From Marinicella marina (GTDB lineage: Bacteria; Pseudomonadota; Gammaproteobacteria; Xanthomonadales; Marinicellaceae), in NCBI RefSeq assembly GCF_030065545.1, contig NZ_JASJNC010000007.1, positions 1 through 64,000 on the forward strand: a DNA stretch of 64,000 nt. Reading direction: 5' to 3'. Below, piece after piece: positions 9,201 to 17,352 of this stretch (position 1 is its first letter; the number at the start of each line of letters is the position of its first letter). The position numbers and the translations under genes were made by a program. The notes below the pieces were generated by a model. The model was given only the letters and a program-made list of their open reading frames with translations, was not told the DNA's origin and made no database searches.

Positions 9201-10069
9201 TTGCCAGTCAGGTAAATCACTTCTTCATCAACGGCAAAGCCTGGGTAATCAAACCAACGATCAGCTCCATTAATAAAAACCTCACTGTTAAAAGCAGTCA
9301 TGAACCACGCGCCATTAGGATCTGAAGTGGCTGATACCGCAACCAAAACACGTGATGTGTTATCTGGGTCGCCACCGGCTGTGTCTTGCCTTTCTAGGGT
9401 GACCACCACAAAGCGATCCTCATATTGGTCATAAAGAACTTTGGGGTCAAAGGTAAAATTAAGTGGTGACACCGGAGCAAAAAATGACTCCAGTGAACGG
9501 CTGCTGCCATTGCTACCGTCTTTGTCATAGAATTCGATTGATGTATTGAAGACATTGACCACCTGATTGGGACCGGCTGCCCCATGAGGATCTGCTGGAA
9601 TAAAGATAAAACCACCGTTGTTGGCGGAATTAGTTAACTGTCCACCGGCACTGATGGATGAGACCAGACTTTTATTCTCATTACCACCCGGTTTTAAGGA
9701 CCTGTCTTGTAGCTTGTTTTTTTCATCGTCACTGAGCTCCTCATACCTGAAGCCACCCTTGCGAAATTTAGGCGTGGTATCAATCATCGCCGTCAGACTG
9801 TCTTGCAGTTCTGGGTTCAGCATTTTATAAGTGGCTTGTGGTGTAACCATCCTACCGGGCACTGCAATGCCATAGGCAGTCCCGCTGGATAAAGCATTGA
9901 ATGTGGCTGGCATTTCATCAGCGGGTAAAAAACCAATGTCAGGTTTGTTGGTTGTTTCAATAGCTGTTGAAACGTCAATACCCGACTCAGTTATTTCATC
10001 TTGAATTGAAAACAGATAAACCACTGGTATCACTACCACTAACAATCCAATCAGTAATTTTATTTTCAT
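6257..10069 (-). CDS. Large secreted protein with cadherin-like (Big_9) repeats and C-terminal tail motif
   Basis: A 1270-residue exported protein with an N-terminal hydrophobic segment (about 3-21). Residues of about 80-590 form a region I do not recognise, rich in Gly and aromatic residues and possibly a propeller-like or lectin-like domain. From about 600 to 1150 there are tandem cadherin-like repeats of about 93 residues with V-N-D-D-P-V-A linkers, each carrying a conserved Cys pair. The end, DYIFRSDFEQLVCQ, fits the tail motif seen in other secreted proteins here. A GAGGGG ribosome-binding site precedes the ATG at 10069. Probably an extracellular adhesin or matrix protein; this is inferred from architecture only. 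Confidence 0.85.
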   Translation of the reverse strand: MKIKLLIGLLVVVIPVVYLFSIQDEITESGIDVSTAIETTNKPDIGFLPADEMPATFNALSSGTAYGIAVPGRMVTPQATYKMLNPELQDSLTAMIDTTPKFRKGGFRYEELSDDEKNKLQDRSLKPGGNENKSLVSSISAGGQLTNSANNGGFIFIPADPHGAAGPNQVVNVFNTSIEFYDKDGSNGSSRSLESFFAPVSPLNFTFDPKVLYDQYEDRFVVVTLERQDTAGGDPDNTSRVLVAVSATSDPNGAWFMTAFNSEVFINGADRWFDYPGFAVDEEVIYLTGNMFGYGNAGTFGGVRMWMIDKTTFYAGGGATVIGPLDPFAGGGFEVTSQPAHTYGNPPAGMGTYLMGYSRLSDGTNEFWQFVRVDNPTGAVSFTQGFIFVGDIEPPTAGALPSAPQSGTGLTVQTNDPRALDAVWRDGQLFTSATIESGSQVGETSASWYVFDANGGGVVTNDFGIIDGEDIAAGTFTFFPSIAVNADGGIGVGFSASSPSIFPGSYFAMRSPADAAGTMRGSQVIRPGTDFYHRTFGGTNRWGDYSAVAVDPNDECFWVYNKHAVTRSSGATSENGLYETAFGEFCNIPPAVGVETIAVNDGQTVTTLVGGATSVLDNDSDADADDTISAVLTSGPTEASAFNLNANGTFSYTHDGGNNASDAFTYNACDDGSPQECTSSQVSISITLSDSPPTAVADSYTVNEDSGTTSLDVTDNDTDPDGGPLNITAVGSASNGTAAQNGNNINYTPNDDYCGSDAFTYTLNGGSGATVNMTVDCVNDDPVAVNDAASTNEDELVAVSVLNGDSDVDAGDTLSVTSCSNASNGSVNRNGNNCEFTPAQDFNGQGTFDYAISDGQGGTASASVTVTVTAVNDDPVAVNDAASTNEDELVAVSVLNGDSDVDTGDTLSVTSCSNASNGSVNRNGNNCEFTPAQDFNGQGTFDYAISDGQGGTASASVTVTVNAVNDDPVAADDAANTDEDTSVSVDVVNGDSDVDGDILQATSCFNASNGSVVLDGIFCTFTPAADFNGQATFEYTIIDNEGGSDSASVTVTVNPIDDDPVAVNDAFTINEDSGLNVLLVTSNDTDIDAGPLNITAVGSASNGSAVQSGNNVDYTPNDNFCGSDSFVYDLNGGTQATVDVTVDCVNDEPSMTVEDMVFVALSEVGNPPNQTVACQFDFGPDNEDASQSVSDMLVSIQSDPNGVLSSIDIDNNGQVSYTFSGNAGAAEVTVALQDDGGVANSGDDTSPTYSFTVNVQDYIFRSDFEQLVCQ
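7161..7718 (-). repeat. Two near-identical 279-bp coding repeats
   Basis: Units at 7161-7439 and 7440-7718 encode one 93-residue cadherin-like domain each and differ at only about a dozen bases by eye. Flanking domains of the same protein are much more diverged, so this pair looks like a recent tandem duplication or gene conversion. Confidence 0.9.
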
Positions 10070-10316
10070 CTATACCCCTCGTATTTATCAATTATTTAAT
10101 ATTAAATAGACTATCATCGCAGAAACAGATTTGCACTGGTTTTCAAGCCAACCAAGTATATATTTCAATAAATATACACAAAAAACAGAAAATCAGTTCA
10201 AGCTTCAGAGGTGGGACATAAAAAATGGCCCACAATCATGATCCTGAAAGAAAATTCAGATCGCTCCAGCCAATGGTTGACCGGATCAGCTCCTCAGGTT
10301 CAGCTTTGCTGGTCAA

Positions 10317-12137
10317 TCATTGTTTTGAATCAAATGAAATACCCGCTAATACCACATCATGGTCAGAGGATGAATACGGATTTATTTGGAACAATGATTC
10401 GGGTCTTTCAATGCCTTTGTCCAATGGTTCATTGTTATATCCATATTCATCAACAGACACAGAGTTAATGTGCCATTGGGTTAAGCCAGTTATCAGCTTT
10501 TTACCTGCTTCATTAGCCAAGATATAATCCAAAGAACCCACCTGACCACGGTAGCTACTGGTCCAGTTATTTTTACCCAAAAAGTCATCTGCTAAATTCA
10601 GGTAGCCCATTACTTTTAACTTTCGCATCGGGTCTTCAAGTTGGTAGGAATTAAAATCGCCCACCACAAAGGTCGCAGCAGCACCTTGTTTGGTTGGATC
10701 GGTATCTAACCACCTGGCCAATTGTTCGGCCACTTGTGTTCGGACTGGGTTATAACAACTTTGGCCATCATTTTGATTCATATTCAACCCTTCAGCATCG
10801 CGACAGCTTTTTGATTTAAAGTGGACCGTTGCCACATTGAACAAGTTATCCGACCCAGCATTGAATGTTTGTGCCACGATAATGCGATTACGTCGCTCAA
10901 GAAACTCAGGCTCACTGTCTTTGTTCAACAAGGCATGTGAACCTTGTGGTTGCACCTTGTTGTTTTGGTAAATCAATCCTACTTTGATGACATCACCACC
11001 CAGCGCGCCAGTATCGATGAAACTCCATTGATTAAATCCAGCTGATGTATTCAGTGCTTGAGTCAATGCTTTGATTGACTTGCTGTCGTTGTTTTCTAAT
11101 TCTTGTAAGCCAACCACCGCAGCATCCGCAGTATTGATGACATGAACCAGTTTAGCCAGTTGCCGTTGGTATTCAGCTTTGTTATCCGCTCCTCTACAGC
11201 CAAAGTTTTTGGCTGGGCCGCATTTCTCAGTGCCGTCATCAATCGAGGTGAAAAAGTTTTCAACATTGAAAGCAGCAATTTTTAGTTCACCACCAACTTT
11301 GGGTGGCATGGTTTTTGAACTGATCAATGAGTTGCTGAAGACCAATGGTTCAGTCGGTTGTAGCTTGTATTGTCCAAAAGCGTAATGCATGACACCGGTC
11401 GTCATTACCTGCTGACCTAACTTAATCGGATTGGCACCATCCAAGGGCAAAGCTGAATGTGACTCTGAAGACTGAGCAAAAGCATATTTCAGCATTGAAC
11501 CATCATCAATGATCAAGCGATTCAACCGATTTTTAGCAACCACCTCCTCAACTGACTCGCCTGGGAGAACCACCGATGTCGGGTTCATTAATATTTCAGA
11601 TGAAACCACCAACTCGCCCAAAGCCGCCATTTGGTAATTGTCCGTGATGACTTGGGGTTTTGCCAACGTCACTCGCATCCCCTCCAAGTGTTCAAGATCA
11701 CCTTTTTCTAAAGGCAGTTCGATTGCAACAGCATTTGGCAGCATTTGTTGCTTGGCACAGACACGAGTGCGTTGTGCGTGTTTCAGCTGAGTCACACCAA
11801 ATTGTTCTATCACCTCACCATGGGTGATCACCACATCACCGACCTGAAAAGGGATTTGGCGGTTGTTTTCTTGAATGAATAGCCCTTCTGACGTTTGTTG
11901 GTTCTGATCCGGTGTTAAATTCTGAATAAAATAACCACCCAATCGATCTTTGCCACGAAAATCACCAGTCACAATGCCCTTGACCCAAACTTTTTGTTGG
12001 ATAAAGGTGCTGTTTTGTCCATTTCCTTGTATGACATTGATTGGTGTGGTTGGTTGACTGCAGTCAGTTTTTGCAAAACTCATTGGACTGTACAAACAAA
12101 ATATCAGGGCACTTAAAAATATACGCATTGGGGTCAT
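10317..12137 (-). CDS. Secreted ExeM/NucH-type endonuclease/exonuclease
   Basis: A 606-residue exported nuclease. The signal peptide covers about residues 1-22 (cleaved after MSFA). An OB-fold domain of the YhcR/NucH type follows (about 25-130). The endonuclease/exonuclease/phosphatase domain begins near 285 with AAFNVENFF and carries GLQELEN, VATVHFKSK, VVGDFNSY and SSDHDVVL, which hold the expected metal-binding and catalytic residues. It should degrade extracellular DNA for nutrient use or biofilm turnover. Two ATGs (12137 and 12128) are possible starts and neither has a strong ribosome-binding site. The gene stands alone; the 247 bases between it and the upstream start of the neighbouring gene at 10069 hold nothing I recognise. 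Confidence 0.92.
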   Translation of the reverse strand: MTPMRIFLSALIFCLYSPMSFAKTDCSQPTTPINVIQGNGQNSTFIQQKVWVKGIVTGDFRGKDRLGGYFIQNLTPDQNQQTSEGLFIQENNRQIPFQVGDVVITHGEVIEQFGVTQLKHAQRTRVCAKQQMLPNAVAIELPLEKGDLEHLEGMRVTLAKPQVITDNYQMAALGELVVSSEILMNPTSVVLPGESVEEVVAKNRLNRLIIDDGSMLKYAFAQSSESHSALPLDGANPIKLGQQVMTTGVMHYAFGQYKLQPTEPLVFSNSLISSKTMPPKVGGELKIAAFNVENFFTSIDDGTEKCGPAKNFGCRGADNKAEYQRQLAKLVHVINTADAAVVGLQELENNDSKSIKALTQALNTSAGFNQWSFIDTGALGGDVIKVGLIYQNNKVQPQGSHALLNKDSEPEFLERRNRIIVAQTFNAGSDNLFNVATVHFKSKSCRDAEGLNMNQNDGQSCYNPVRTQVAEQLARWLDTDPTKQGAAATFVVGDFNSYQLEDPMRKLKVMGYLNLADDFLGKNNWTSSYRGQVGSLDYILANEAGKKLITGLTQWHINSVSVDEYGYNNEPLDKGIERPESLFQINPYSSSDHDVVLAGISFDSKQ

Positions 12138-12341
12138 TGTGGCTAAAAAGTGTGCTTATATTATCATGTGTATTCAGCATATCGCGTCAGAAAAAATAAT
12201 AAATAATTAACCGCAACTTTACTCACCGCAGGTTTTAAACTGGCTTTTACACTGACTTCAAGTAAGTCAAATTCTCATTCATAAAAAACCCACCTATATT
12301 GTTTTTAACTATGAAGTTAACATTTTTTTTAACTAAACATC

Positions 12342-12350
12342 TGTTATAGT
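12342..12350 (+). promoter_or_regulatory. Extended -10 promoter element
   Basis: TGTTATAGT (TGn followed by TATAGT) lies 67 bases before the lipoprotein ATG, in an AT-rich stretch with repeated TTAAC words. No good -35 hexamer is at the ideal distance, as expected for extended -10 promoters. Confidence 0.5.
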
Positions 12351-12365
12351 AGCGAATCTTGTAAT

Positions 12366-12379
12366 GGGCAAATTTGCCC
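12366..12379. promoter_or_regulatory. Perfect 14-bp palindrome, possible operator
   Basis: GGGCAAATTTGCCC is its own reverse complement. It sits between the putative -10 element and the ribosome-binding site of the lipoprotein gene, a position suited to a dimeric repressor. The regulator is unknown. Confidence 0.45.
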
Positions 12380-12416
12380 TTACGTGTTCACATATCATTA
12401 ATCGGAGGATAATATT

Positions 12417-12974
12417 ATGAATAAATTGAGAACATTATTATTGAGTACCTTAGTTGTATTTGGTTTAGCCGCTTGTGGCGGAGATGACAGCAAGTCAGAT
12501 CAAAGCGCCATGGAGAAAGCCAAATCAGAAGTCAATAAAGCTGCTGAAAAAACAGCTGATGTTGCCAATGACATGGCTGATGCTGTCAAAGACGGTGCAG
12601 ATTCTGCAGCAGAAACTTTGAATGATGGCTTTGAAGCCACCAAAGAAGCCGCCACCGATGCCGCTGAAGCTACCCAAGAAAAAGCCAGCGAAATGGCAGA
12701 CGGTGCAAAAGCCATGTATGAAGAAGGCAAAGAGGCTGCAGGCGAGATGGCTGAGGAGGCTTCTGAAAAGGCCAAAGACATGTACGAAGAAGGCAAAGAA
12801 GCCGCTTCAGATATGGCCAATGATGCAGCAGATAAAACAGCAGAAATGGTTGAAACTGCCAAAGACAAAGCGGGTGAAGCCGTTGAAGCCAGCAAAGAAA
12901 AAGCCGGCGAAATGAAAGAAGAAGCTAAGAAAAAAGCCGAAGAAGTGATGGAAGATGATGACGGCGGAAGTTGA
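12417..12974 (+). CDS. LEA-like repetitive-helix lipoprotein
   Basis: A 185-residue protein with a lipoprotein signal peptide: the lipobox LAAC puts the modified cysteine at position 20. The rest is Ala/Glu/Lys-rich amphipathic helix with roughly 11-residue periodicity and repeated words such as MYEEGKEAA (twice), AGEM and EKA, ending in an acidic EDDDGGS. This resembles group-3 LEA and YtxH/apolipoprotein-like proteins linked to envelope or desiccation stress. A strong ribosome-binding site (GGAGGA) lies 8 bases before the ATG, and a strong terminator follows. It lies just upstream of the lipoprotein-sorting genes lolC-lolD, but with its own terminator. Function not proven. Confidence 0.85.
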   Translation: MNKLRTLLLSTLVVFGLAACGGDDSKSDQSAMEKAKSEVNKAAEKTADVANDMADAVKDGADSAAETLNDGFEATKEAATDAAEATQEKASEMADGAKAMYEEGKEAAGEMAEEASEKAKDMYEEGKEAASDMANDAADKTAEMVETAKDKAGEAVEASKEKAGEMKEEAKKKAEEVMEDDDGGS

Positions 12975-12992
12975 TTTTCAACTGACTCATGC

Positions 12993-13028
12993 AAAAAACC
13001 GCTTAAGTTAATTAAGCGGTTTTTTTTG
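12993..13028 (+). terminator. Rho-independent terminator
   Basis: A 10-bp stem (12997-13006 with 13012-13021) and 5-base loop flanked by an A-run and a T-run, 20 bases after the lipoprotein stop codon. Confidence 0.93.
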
Positions 13029-13085
13029 TGCTTTAAAATGCCAATAAATGAAGATGAGTTAAAACTTTAATTATTAGATTGTGTC

Positions 13086-13112
13086 TTAACATACTTTAAG
13101 CCACAATATAAT
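13086..13112 (+). promoter_or_regulatory. Putative sigma-70 promoter for lolC-lolD-comEC
   Basis: TTAACA (13086-13091) and a perfect TATAAT (13107-13112) are separated by 15 bases, 20 bases upstream of the lolC ATG. The spacer is short, so the -35 assignment is uncertain. Confidence 0.45.
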
Positions 13113-13132
13113 TTGTACAGCAAAACTGAGCT

Positions 13133-14377
13133 ATGAACTTACCTTTATTTATTGGACTGAGATACACCAAAGCGAAACGGAAAAACCATTTCATCTCATT
13201 TATTTCACTGATATCCATGGCTGGAATTGCTTTGGGTGTGATGACAGTGATCGTAGTGATTTCAGTCATGAACGGTTTTAACAAAGAATTCCAAGAACGC
13301 ATTTTAAGCACTGTTTCTCATGCCACCATCTCTGCTTTTAAGGGCGACCATTTAAACGATTGGCAAAATGCGCTGGAAATCGTTGAACGCAGTCCTCGTG
13401 TTGAGGGCGCGGCACCCTATATCCAAACCGAAGGCATGTTACAAGGTTTTCGCACCGAGGGCGCTTTGATTCAGGGCGTCCTACCTGAGTTTGAACGCAC
13501 TGTAACTGAGTTCCAAAACTCCATGTCTTACGGCAGCTTTGATGACCTCAAAGACGGTGAATTTAATATCATCTTAGGGACAGATCTTGCTGCCCATTTG
13601 GGCGTTGGCCCTGGTGAAACTGTCAATCTGTACGTTCCCGAATTCAGAACCACTGCAGTGGGTGTTACGCCACGATTAAAACGCTTCACTGTGGTGGGTA
13701 TTTTTGAAGTTGGTATGTATGAATATGATTTCAAACTGGCCCTCATTCATATGGAGGATGCCAGAAAATTACTGAGGATTCCCAAAGGTGCTGCTGAAGG
13801 TGTCAGGATTAAAGTAGATGACTTGATGCAGGCACCACAAATTGTGCGTGAACTGGCACCAGACTTGGATGGTTTTTATCGCATCAGAGACTGGACCCAA
13901 GAGCATGTGAACTTTTTCAAAGCCACGCGCACAGAGCGCATGGTGATGTTCATCATCTTATCCATGATTGTGGCGGTTGCTGCATTCAATATTTTATCTA
14001 CACTGGTCATGCTGGTGACAGAAAAACAAGCTGATGTAGCGATTTTGCGTACCTTGGGAATATCAAGCGGTCAAATCATGGGCATATTTATGGTTTCAGG
14101 CACTTTAATCGGCCTCATTGGAACCACTTTGGGTACGATTTTCGGCATCATAACCGCCATCAACATCAACAGCATCATCCAAACATTGGAGGGTTGGTTT
14201 AATACCGAGTTTTTATCTAAAGACGTTTATTACATCACCGAAATTTCTGCCGATTTACAAACCATGGATGTATTAACCATCATTGGCATTGCATTTGGTC
14301 TATCTATATTGGCCACCATCTACCCTGCATGGCGGGCATCTCGAGTTGAACCCGCGGAGGCACTGAGGTATGAATAA
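13133..14377 (+). CDS. lolC: Lipoprotein-releasing ABC transporter permease (LolC/LolE family)
   Basis: Inner-membrane subunit that releases outer-membrane lipoproteins to LolA. The 414 residues have the family layout: an N-terminal RYTKAKRKNHF segment and first membrane span (about 21-48), a large periplasmic domain, then three spans near 270-295, 315-345 and 375-400. The C-terminal [18 protein letters not shown] is diagnostic. The gene overlaps lolD by 8 bases. Only one such permease gene is present here where many gammaproteobacteria have lolC and lolE, so it may work as a homodimer (LolF-like) or a second copy may lie elsewhere. Confidence 0.95.
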   Translation: MNLPLFIGLRYTKAKRKNHFISFISLISMAGIALGVMTVIVVISVMNGFNKEFQERILSTVSHATISAFKGDHLNDWQNALEIVERSPRVEGAAPYIQTEGMLQGFRTEGALIQGVLPEFERTVTEFQNSMSYGSFDDLKDGEFNIILGTDLAAHLGVGPGETVNLYVPEFRTTAVGVTPRLKRFTVVGIFEVGMYEYDFKLALIHMEDARKLLRIPKGAAEGVRIKVDDLMQAPQIVRELAPDLDGFYRIRDWTQEHVNFFKATRTERMVMFIILSMIVAVAAFNILSTLVMLVTEKQADVAILRTLGISSGQIMGIFMVSGTLIGLIGTTLGTIFGIITAININSIIQTLEGWFNTEFLSKDVYYITEISADLQTMDVLTIIGIAFGLSILATIYPAWRASRVEPAEALRYE

Positions 14378-15062
14378 CAATACCGTTTTAAGTTGTCATG
14401 GACTGACTAAATTTTTTGTTGATGGACAACGAAAAATCAGGGTTTTTGAAAACTTGGATTTTTCCGTTGAGAAGGGAGATACCGTTGCCATCATGGGCGC
14501 CTCAGGCTCTGGTAAAAGTACCTTGCTGCACTTATTGGGTGGACTAGATACTGCCAATGCTGGAGTTATCAAAATCCAAGGTCAAAGCATCAATGATTTA
14601 AGTGCCAAACAACGCGGTCAATTAAGAAACAAACATTTGGGTTTTGTTTATCAATTTCATCATTTGCTGCCTGAATTCTCCGCTTTGGAGAATGTCATGA
14701 TGCCTTTGTTGATTGGCAAAACCAATAAATCAGAAGCATCTGATCGAGCTGCAGCCATCTTGTCACAAGTGGGGCTGGCAGAACGCTTAAGCCACCGCCC
14801 AGCACAATTATCTGGTGGTGAACGCCAACGGGCTGCGATTGCCCGTGCCATGGTGACCCAACCAGCTTGTATTCTGGCTGATGAACCCACCGGAAATCTG
14901 GATGAAAAGACCGCTGCCAAAGTAATGGAATTGTTCATCGAATTGAAACAACAATTTAACACCGCCCTGATATTGGTCACACACGACCAAAAAGTGGCAG
15001 ACTCAATGCAGGAGCGTTATTTACTAACAAAAGGAACTTTGCTCAAATCAAACCCAACTTAA
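14370..15062 (+). CDS. lolD: Lipoprotein-releasing system ATP-binding protein LolD
   Basis: ATPase that powers lipoprotein release with the LolC/E permease. The 230 residues carry Walker [10 protein letters not shown] (43-51), the LolD-type [12 protein letters not shown] segment (92-103), the signature LSGGERQR (147-154) and Walker B ILADEP (168-173). The start codon lies inside the end of lolC (8-base overlap). comEC begins 26 bases after its stop, so the three genes probably form one transcript. Confidence 0.96.
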   Translation: MNNNTVLSCHGLTKFFVDGQRKIRVFENLDFSVEKGDTVAIMGASGSGKSTLLHLLGGLDTANAGVIKIQGQSINDLSAKQRGQLRNKHLGFVYQFHHLLPEFSALENVMMPLLIGKTNKSEASDRAAAILSQVGLAERLSHRPAQLSGGERQRAAIARAMVTQPACILADEPTGNLDEKTAAKVMELFIELKQQFNTALILVTHDQKVADSMQERYLLTKGTLLKSNPT

Positions 15063-15088
15063 CATTCATAAACCCGATTAATGCCACC

Positions 15089-17320
15089 ATGGCATTGATC
15101 GGCGCGGCACTGATACTCTGGCTGCCAGCGCTAAGTGCTGTATTATTCAACACCGGCTTGCTGGCTTTTGTTGTGGTGTTATTGTTGCTGCGAAAAATAC
15201 CTGGCATATCACCGCTGTGTTTTTTATTGGGCGGCTTACTGTACGCCATGTGGCACAGTCAACAGCACCTAGAACAACAGATCAAAACACCACAAAACAT
15301 CAATCTAACGGTCCACATAAAGTCTTTACCGCGCTATTCTGAACACAAAGTGAGTTTCATTGGGCAGGATGCGCTCCATGGCAGTACCTATTTGTTCAAT
15401 TGGTACCAACAAGATGAACCCCAGCTCAAGCTTGAGCCAGATCAAACCTACCACATCAAAGCACGCCTTAAGCCACCCCACGGCTTGGTTAATGGAGTTG
15501 GCTTTGATTTGGAACAGTGGCTGTTCAGGCACAACATCAGTGGCACCGCCACCATAAACTCGATTCAGGCAGCAGCCCACAGTGATTGGCACTTTTGGGG
15601 CTGGTTAAATCAATGGCGTTCGCAATTATCACAACAAATTGATGTTGCCTTTGAAACACCAAAGGTCAGCGCCTTGGTGCATGCCTTATCAATTGGTGAT
15701 AAGTCACATTTTGATCAACAACAAAAAACATTGTTCCAAAGAACCGGCACCGCACACCTCATCGCCATTTCTGGCTTACACATTGGCATGGTGGCACTGA
15801 CGGGGTGGTTTTTTGGGGCTTTGTTGTTCAGACTGCGACCCTCTGAGCGTATTAATAAACAACTTTTACAAGTCATATTTGGCATCTTGTTTGCTGCGTT
15901 TTACGCGGGTTTGGCTGGCTTAGCTATCTCAACCCAAAGGGCATTGATCATGCTGGTGGTCTTTGGCGCATTCAAAGTTATGCGCCGTCACGCATATGCC
16001 TGGGATGTTTGGGCCATGAGTTTGCTGGTAGTAATAGCATTTGACCCACTGCATGTGCTCGACCCAGGTTTTTGGTTATCCTTTGTTGCTGTGGCCATTT
16101 TGATTTTCACTTTCTCAGGGGTTTATAAAAACCTGCAGCCAATGATAGGCTTTTTTAAAATACAAACCGTCTTATTAGTGGGCATGTTACCGCTTGGCTT
16201 TATTATTTTTCAACGCATTAACCTGCTTGCACCTTTGACCAACTTCCTGATGATTCCGATTATGACATTTGTATTGGTTCCGATGTTGATGGTGTTTTTA
16301 CTGCTGCTCCAATTAAGTATACCCATACCCAACATAATGACTGATGTTATTAGTTTTAGTGCCAATCAATTCATGGTTTTGTTAGAGTGGTTTGATCAAT
16401 TCACTTGGCTTTCTGTATCACTTCACATCAATCATTGGTGGCAATATTTGTGGCTGACAGTCGGTGCATTTATATTGATTTTACCGGCTGCTGTACCAGG
16501 TCGATTGTTGGGTTTGGTAATGGTTATTGCAGGCCTGCTTCCAACAGATCAGGGTATCAAAGCAAATCATTTTAAGGCACACTTTTTAGATGTCGGACAG
16601 GGCCTTTCTGTGGTAGTAAATACCCGTAACCACACCTTGGTCTATGATGTTGGCGCTTCCTATGACAGTGGCTTTAATATGGCCGATGCAGTGCTCCTAC
16701 CCTACCTCAACAAACTGTCTGTTGACACAGTGGATGCCTTGGTCTTGTCACACCAAGACAACGACCATTCTGGCGCTGCCGAACAATTGAAAAAGCAAAT
16801 CAAAATCAAACAAGTCTGGGGCACAAAAAACCACCACAAAGCCTGTTTGCGCGATAACAAATGGCAATGGGACGGCATCACATTTGAATTCCTCAGTCCA
16901 TATAACTTGACACCCTATTTGCGCAACAATTCATCTTGCGTATTAAAAATAAGTAATTCAGATCATGCTTTGTTGTTAACTGGAGACATTGAGAGTCCGG
17001 TTGAATTTCGTTTGACAGAAAACAACTTCGAGGCCATCAAAGCCGATGTGCTTTTGATGCCGCATCATGGCAGCAAAACATCATCCACAGCTGCATTTAT
17101 TCAAGCTGTTGATCCCCAATGGGCCATTAATTCATCAGCCAGATTTAATCCGTTTGGGCATCCAGCAAATGAAGTATTGAGGCGCTATCTTCAAGAAGAC
17201 ATCATAATCAAAGACACCCAACAACATGGCCTGATTACCATATCCACTTTTCCAAAATTGAAGATGCAGTCATATGCCGCAGAAAACCCACGAATCTGGC
17301 GCACAAAAAAACCCGAATAA
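15089..17320 (+). CDS. comEC: DNA internalization protein ComEC/Rec2
   Basis: Inner-membrane channel for natural DNA uptake. The 743 residues show N-terminal membrane spans, an OB-like ComEC N-terminal domain (about 60-165), the competence core with RTGTAHLIAISGLHIGM, many further spans, and a metallo-beta-lactamase-like domain from about 495 (HFLDVGQG, LSHQDNDHSG, MPHHGS). No clear ribosome-binding site precedes the ATG at 15089, so the start is uncertain by a few codons. The stop codon lies in the loop of the terminator hairpin. Intact motifs suggest that DNA uptake may be possible if pilus genes exist elsewhere. Confidence 0.95.
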   Translation: MALIGAALILWLPALSAVLFNTGLLAFVVVLLLLRKIPGISPLCFLLGGLLYAMWHSQQHLEQQIKTPQNINLTVHIKSLPRYSEHKVSFIGQDALHGSTYLFNWYQQDEPQLKLEPDQTYHIKARLKPPHGLVNGVGFDLEQWLFRHNISGTATINSIQAAAHSDWHFWGWLNQWRSQLSQQIDVAFETPKVSALVHALSIGDKSHFDQQQKTLFQRTGTAHLIAISGLHIGMVALTGWFFGALLFRLRPSERINKQLLQVIFGILFAAFYAGLAGLAISTQRALIMLVVFGAFKVMRRHAYAWDVWAMSLLVVIAFDPLHVLDPGFWLSFVAVAILIFTFSGVYKNLQPMIGFFKIQTVLLVGMLPLGFIIFQRINLLAPLTNFLMIPIMTFVLVPMLMVFLLLLQLSIPIPNIMTDVISFSANQFMVLLEWFDQFTWLSVSLHINHWWQYLWLTVGAFILILPAAVPGRLLGLVMVIAGLLPTDQGIKANHFKAHFLDVGQGLSVVVNTRNHTLVYDVGASYDSGFNMADAVLLPYLNKLSVDTVDALVLSHQDNDHSGAAEQLKKQIKIKQVWGTKNHHKACLRDNKWQWDGITFEFLSPYNLTPYLRNNSSCVLKISNSDHALLLTGDIESPVEFRLTENNFEAIKADVLLMPHHGSKTSSTAAFIQAVDPQWAINSSARFNPFGHPANEVLRRYLQEDIIIKDTQQHGLITISTFPKLKMQSYAAENPRIWRTKKPE

Positions 17321-17333
17321 ATCGGGTTTTTTT
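17305..17333. terminator. Bidirectional rho-independent terminator overlapping the comEC stop
   Basis: Stem AAACCCGA/TCGGGTTT (17309-17316 and 17322-17329). The comEC TAA (17318-17320) lies in the loop. An A-run and a T-run on either side allow it to serve the convergent OmpA gene too. Confidence 0.9.
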
Positions 17334-17352
17334 GACATTATTGAAGTAAAAA

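Noticed and set aside
12500-12994. Long minus-strand ORF opposite the lipoprotein gene
   Set aside because: It is a Ser/Ala-rich mirror of the repetitive helix codons; the plus strand has the lipobox, ribosome-binding site and terminator.
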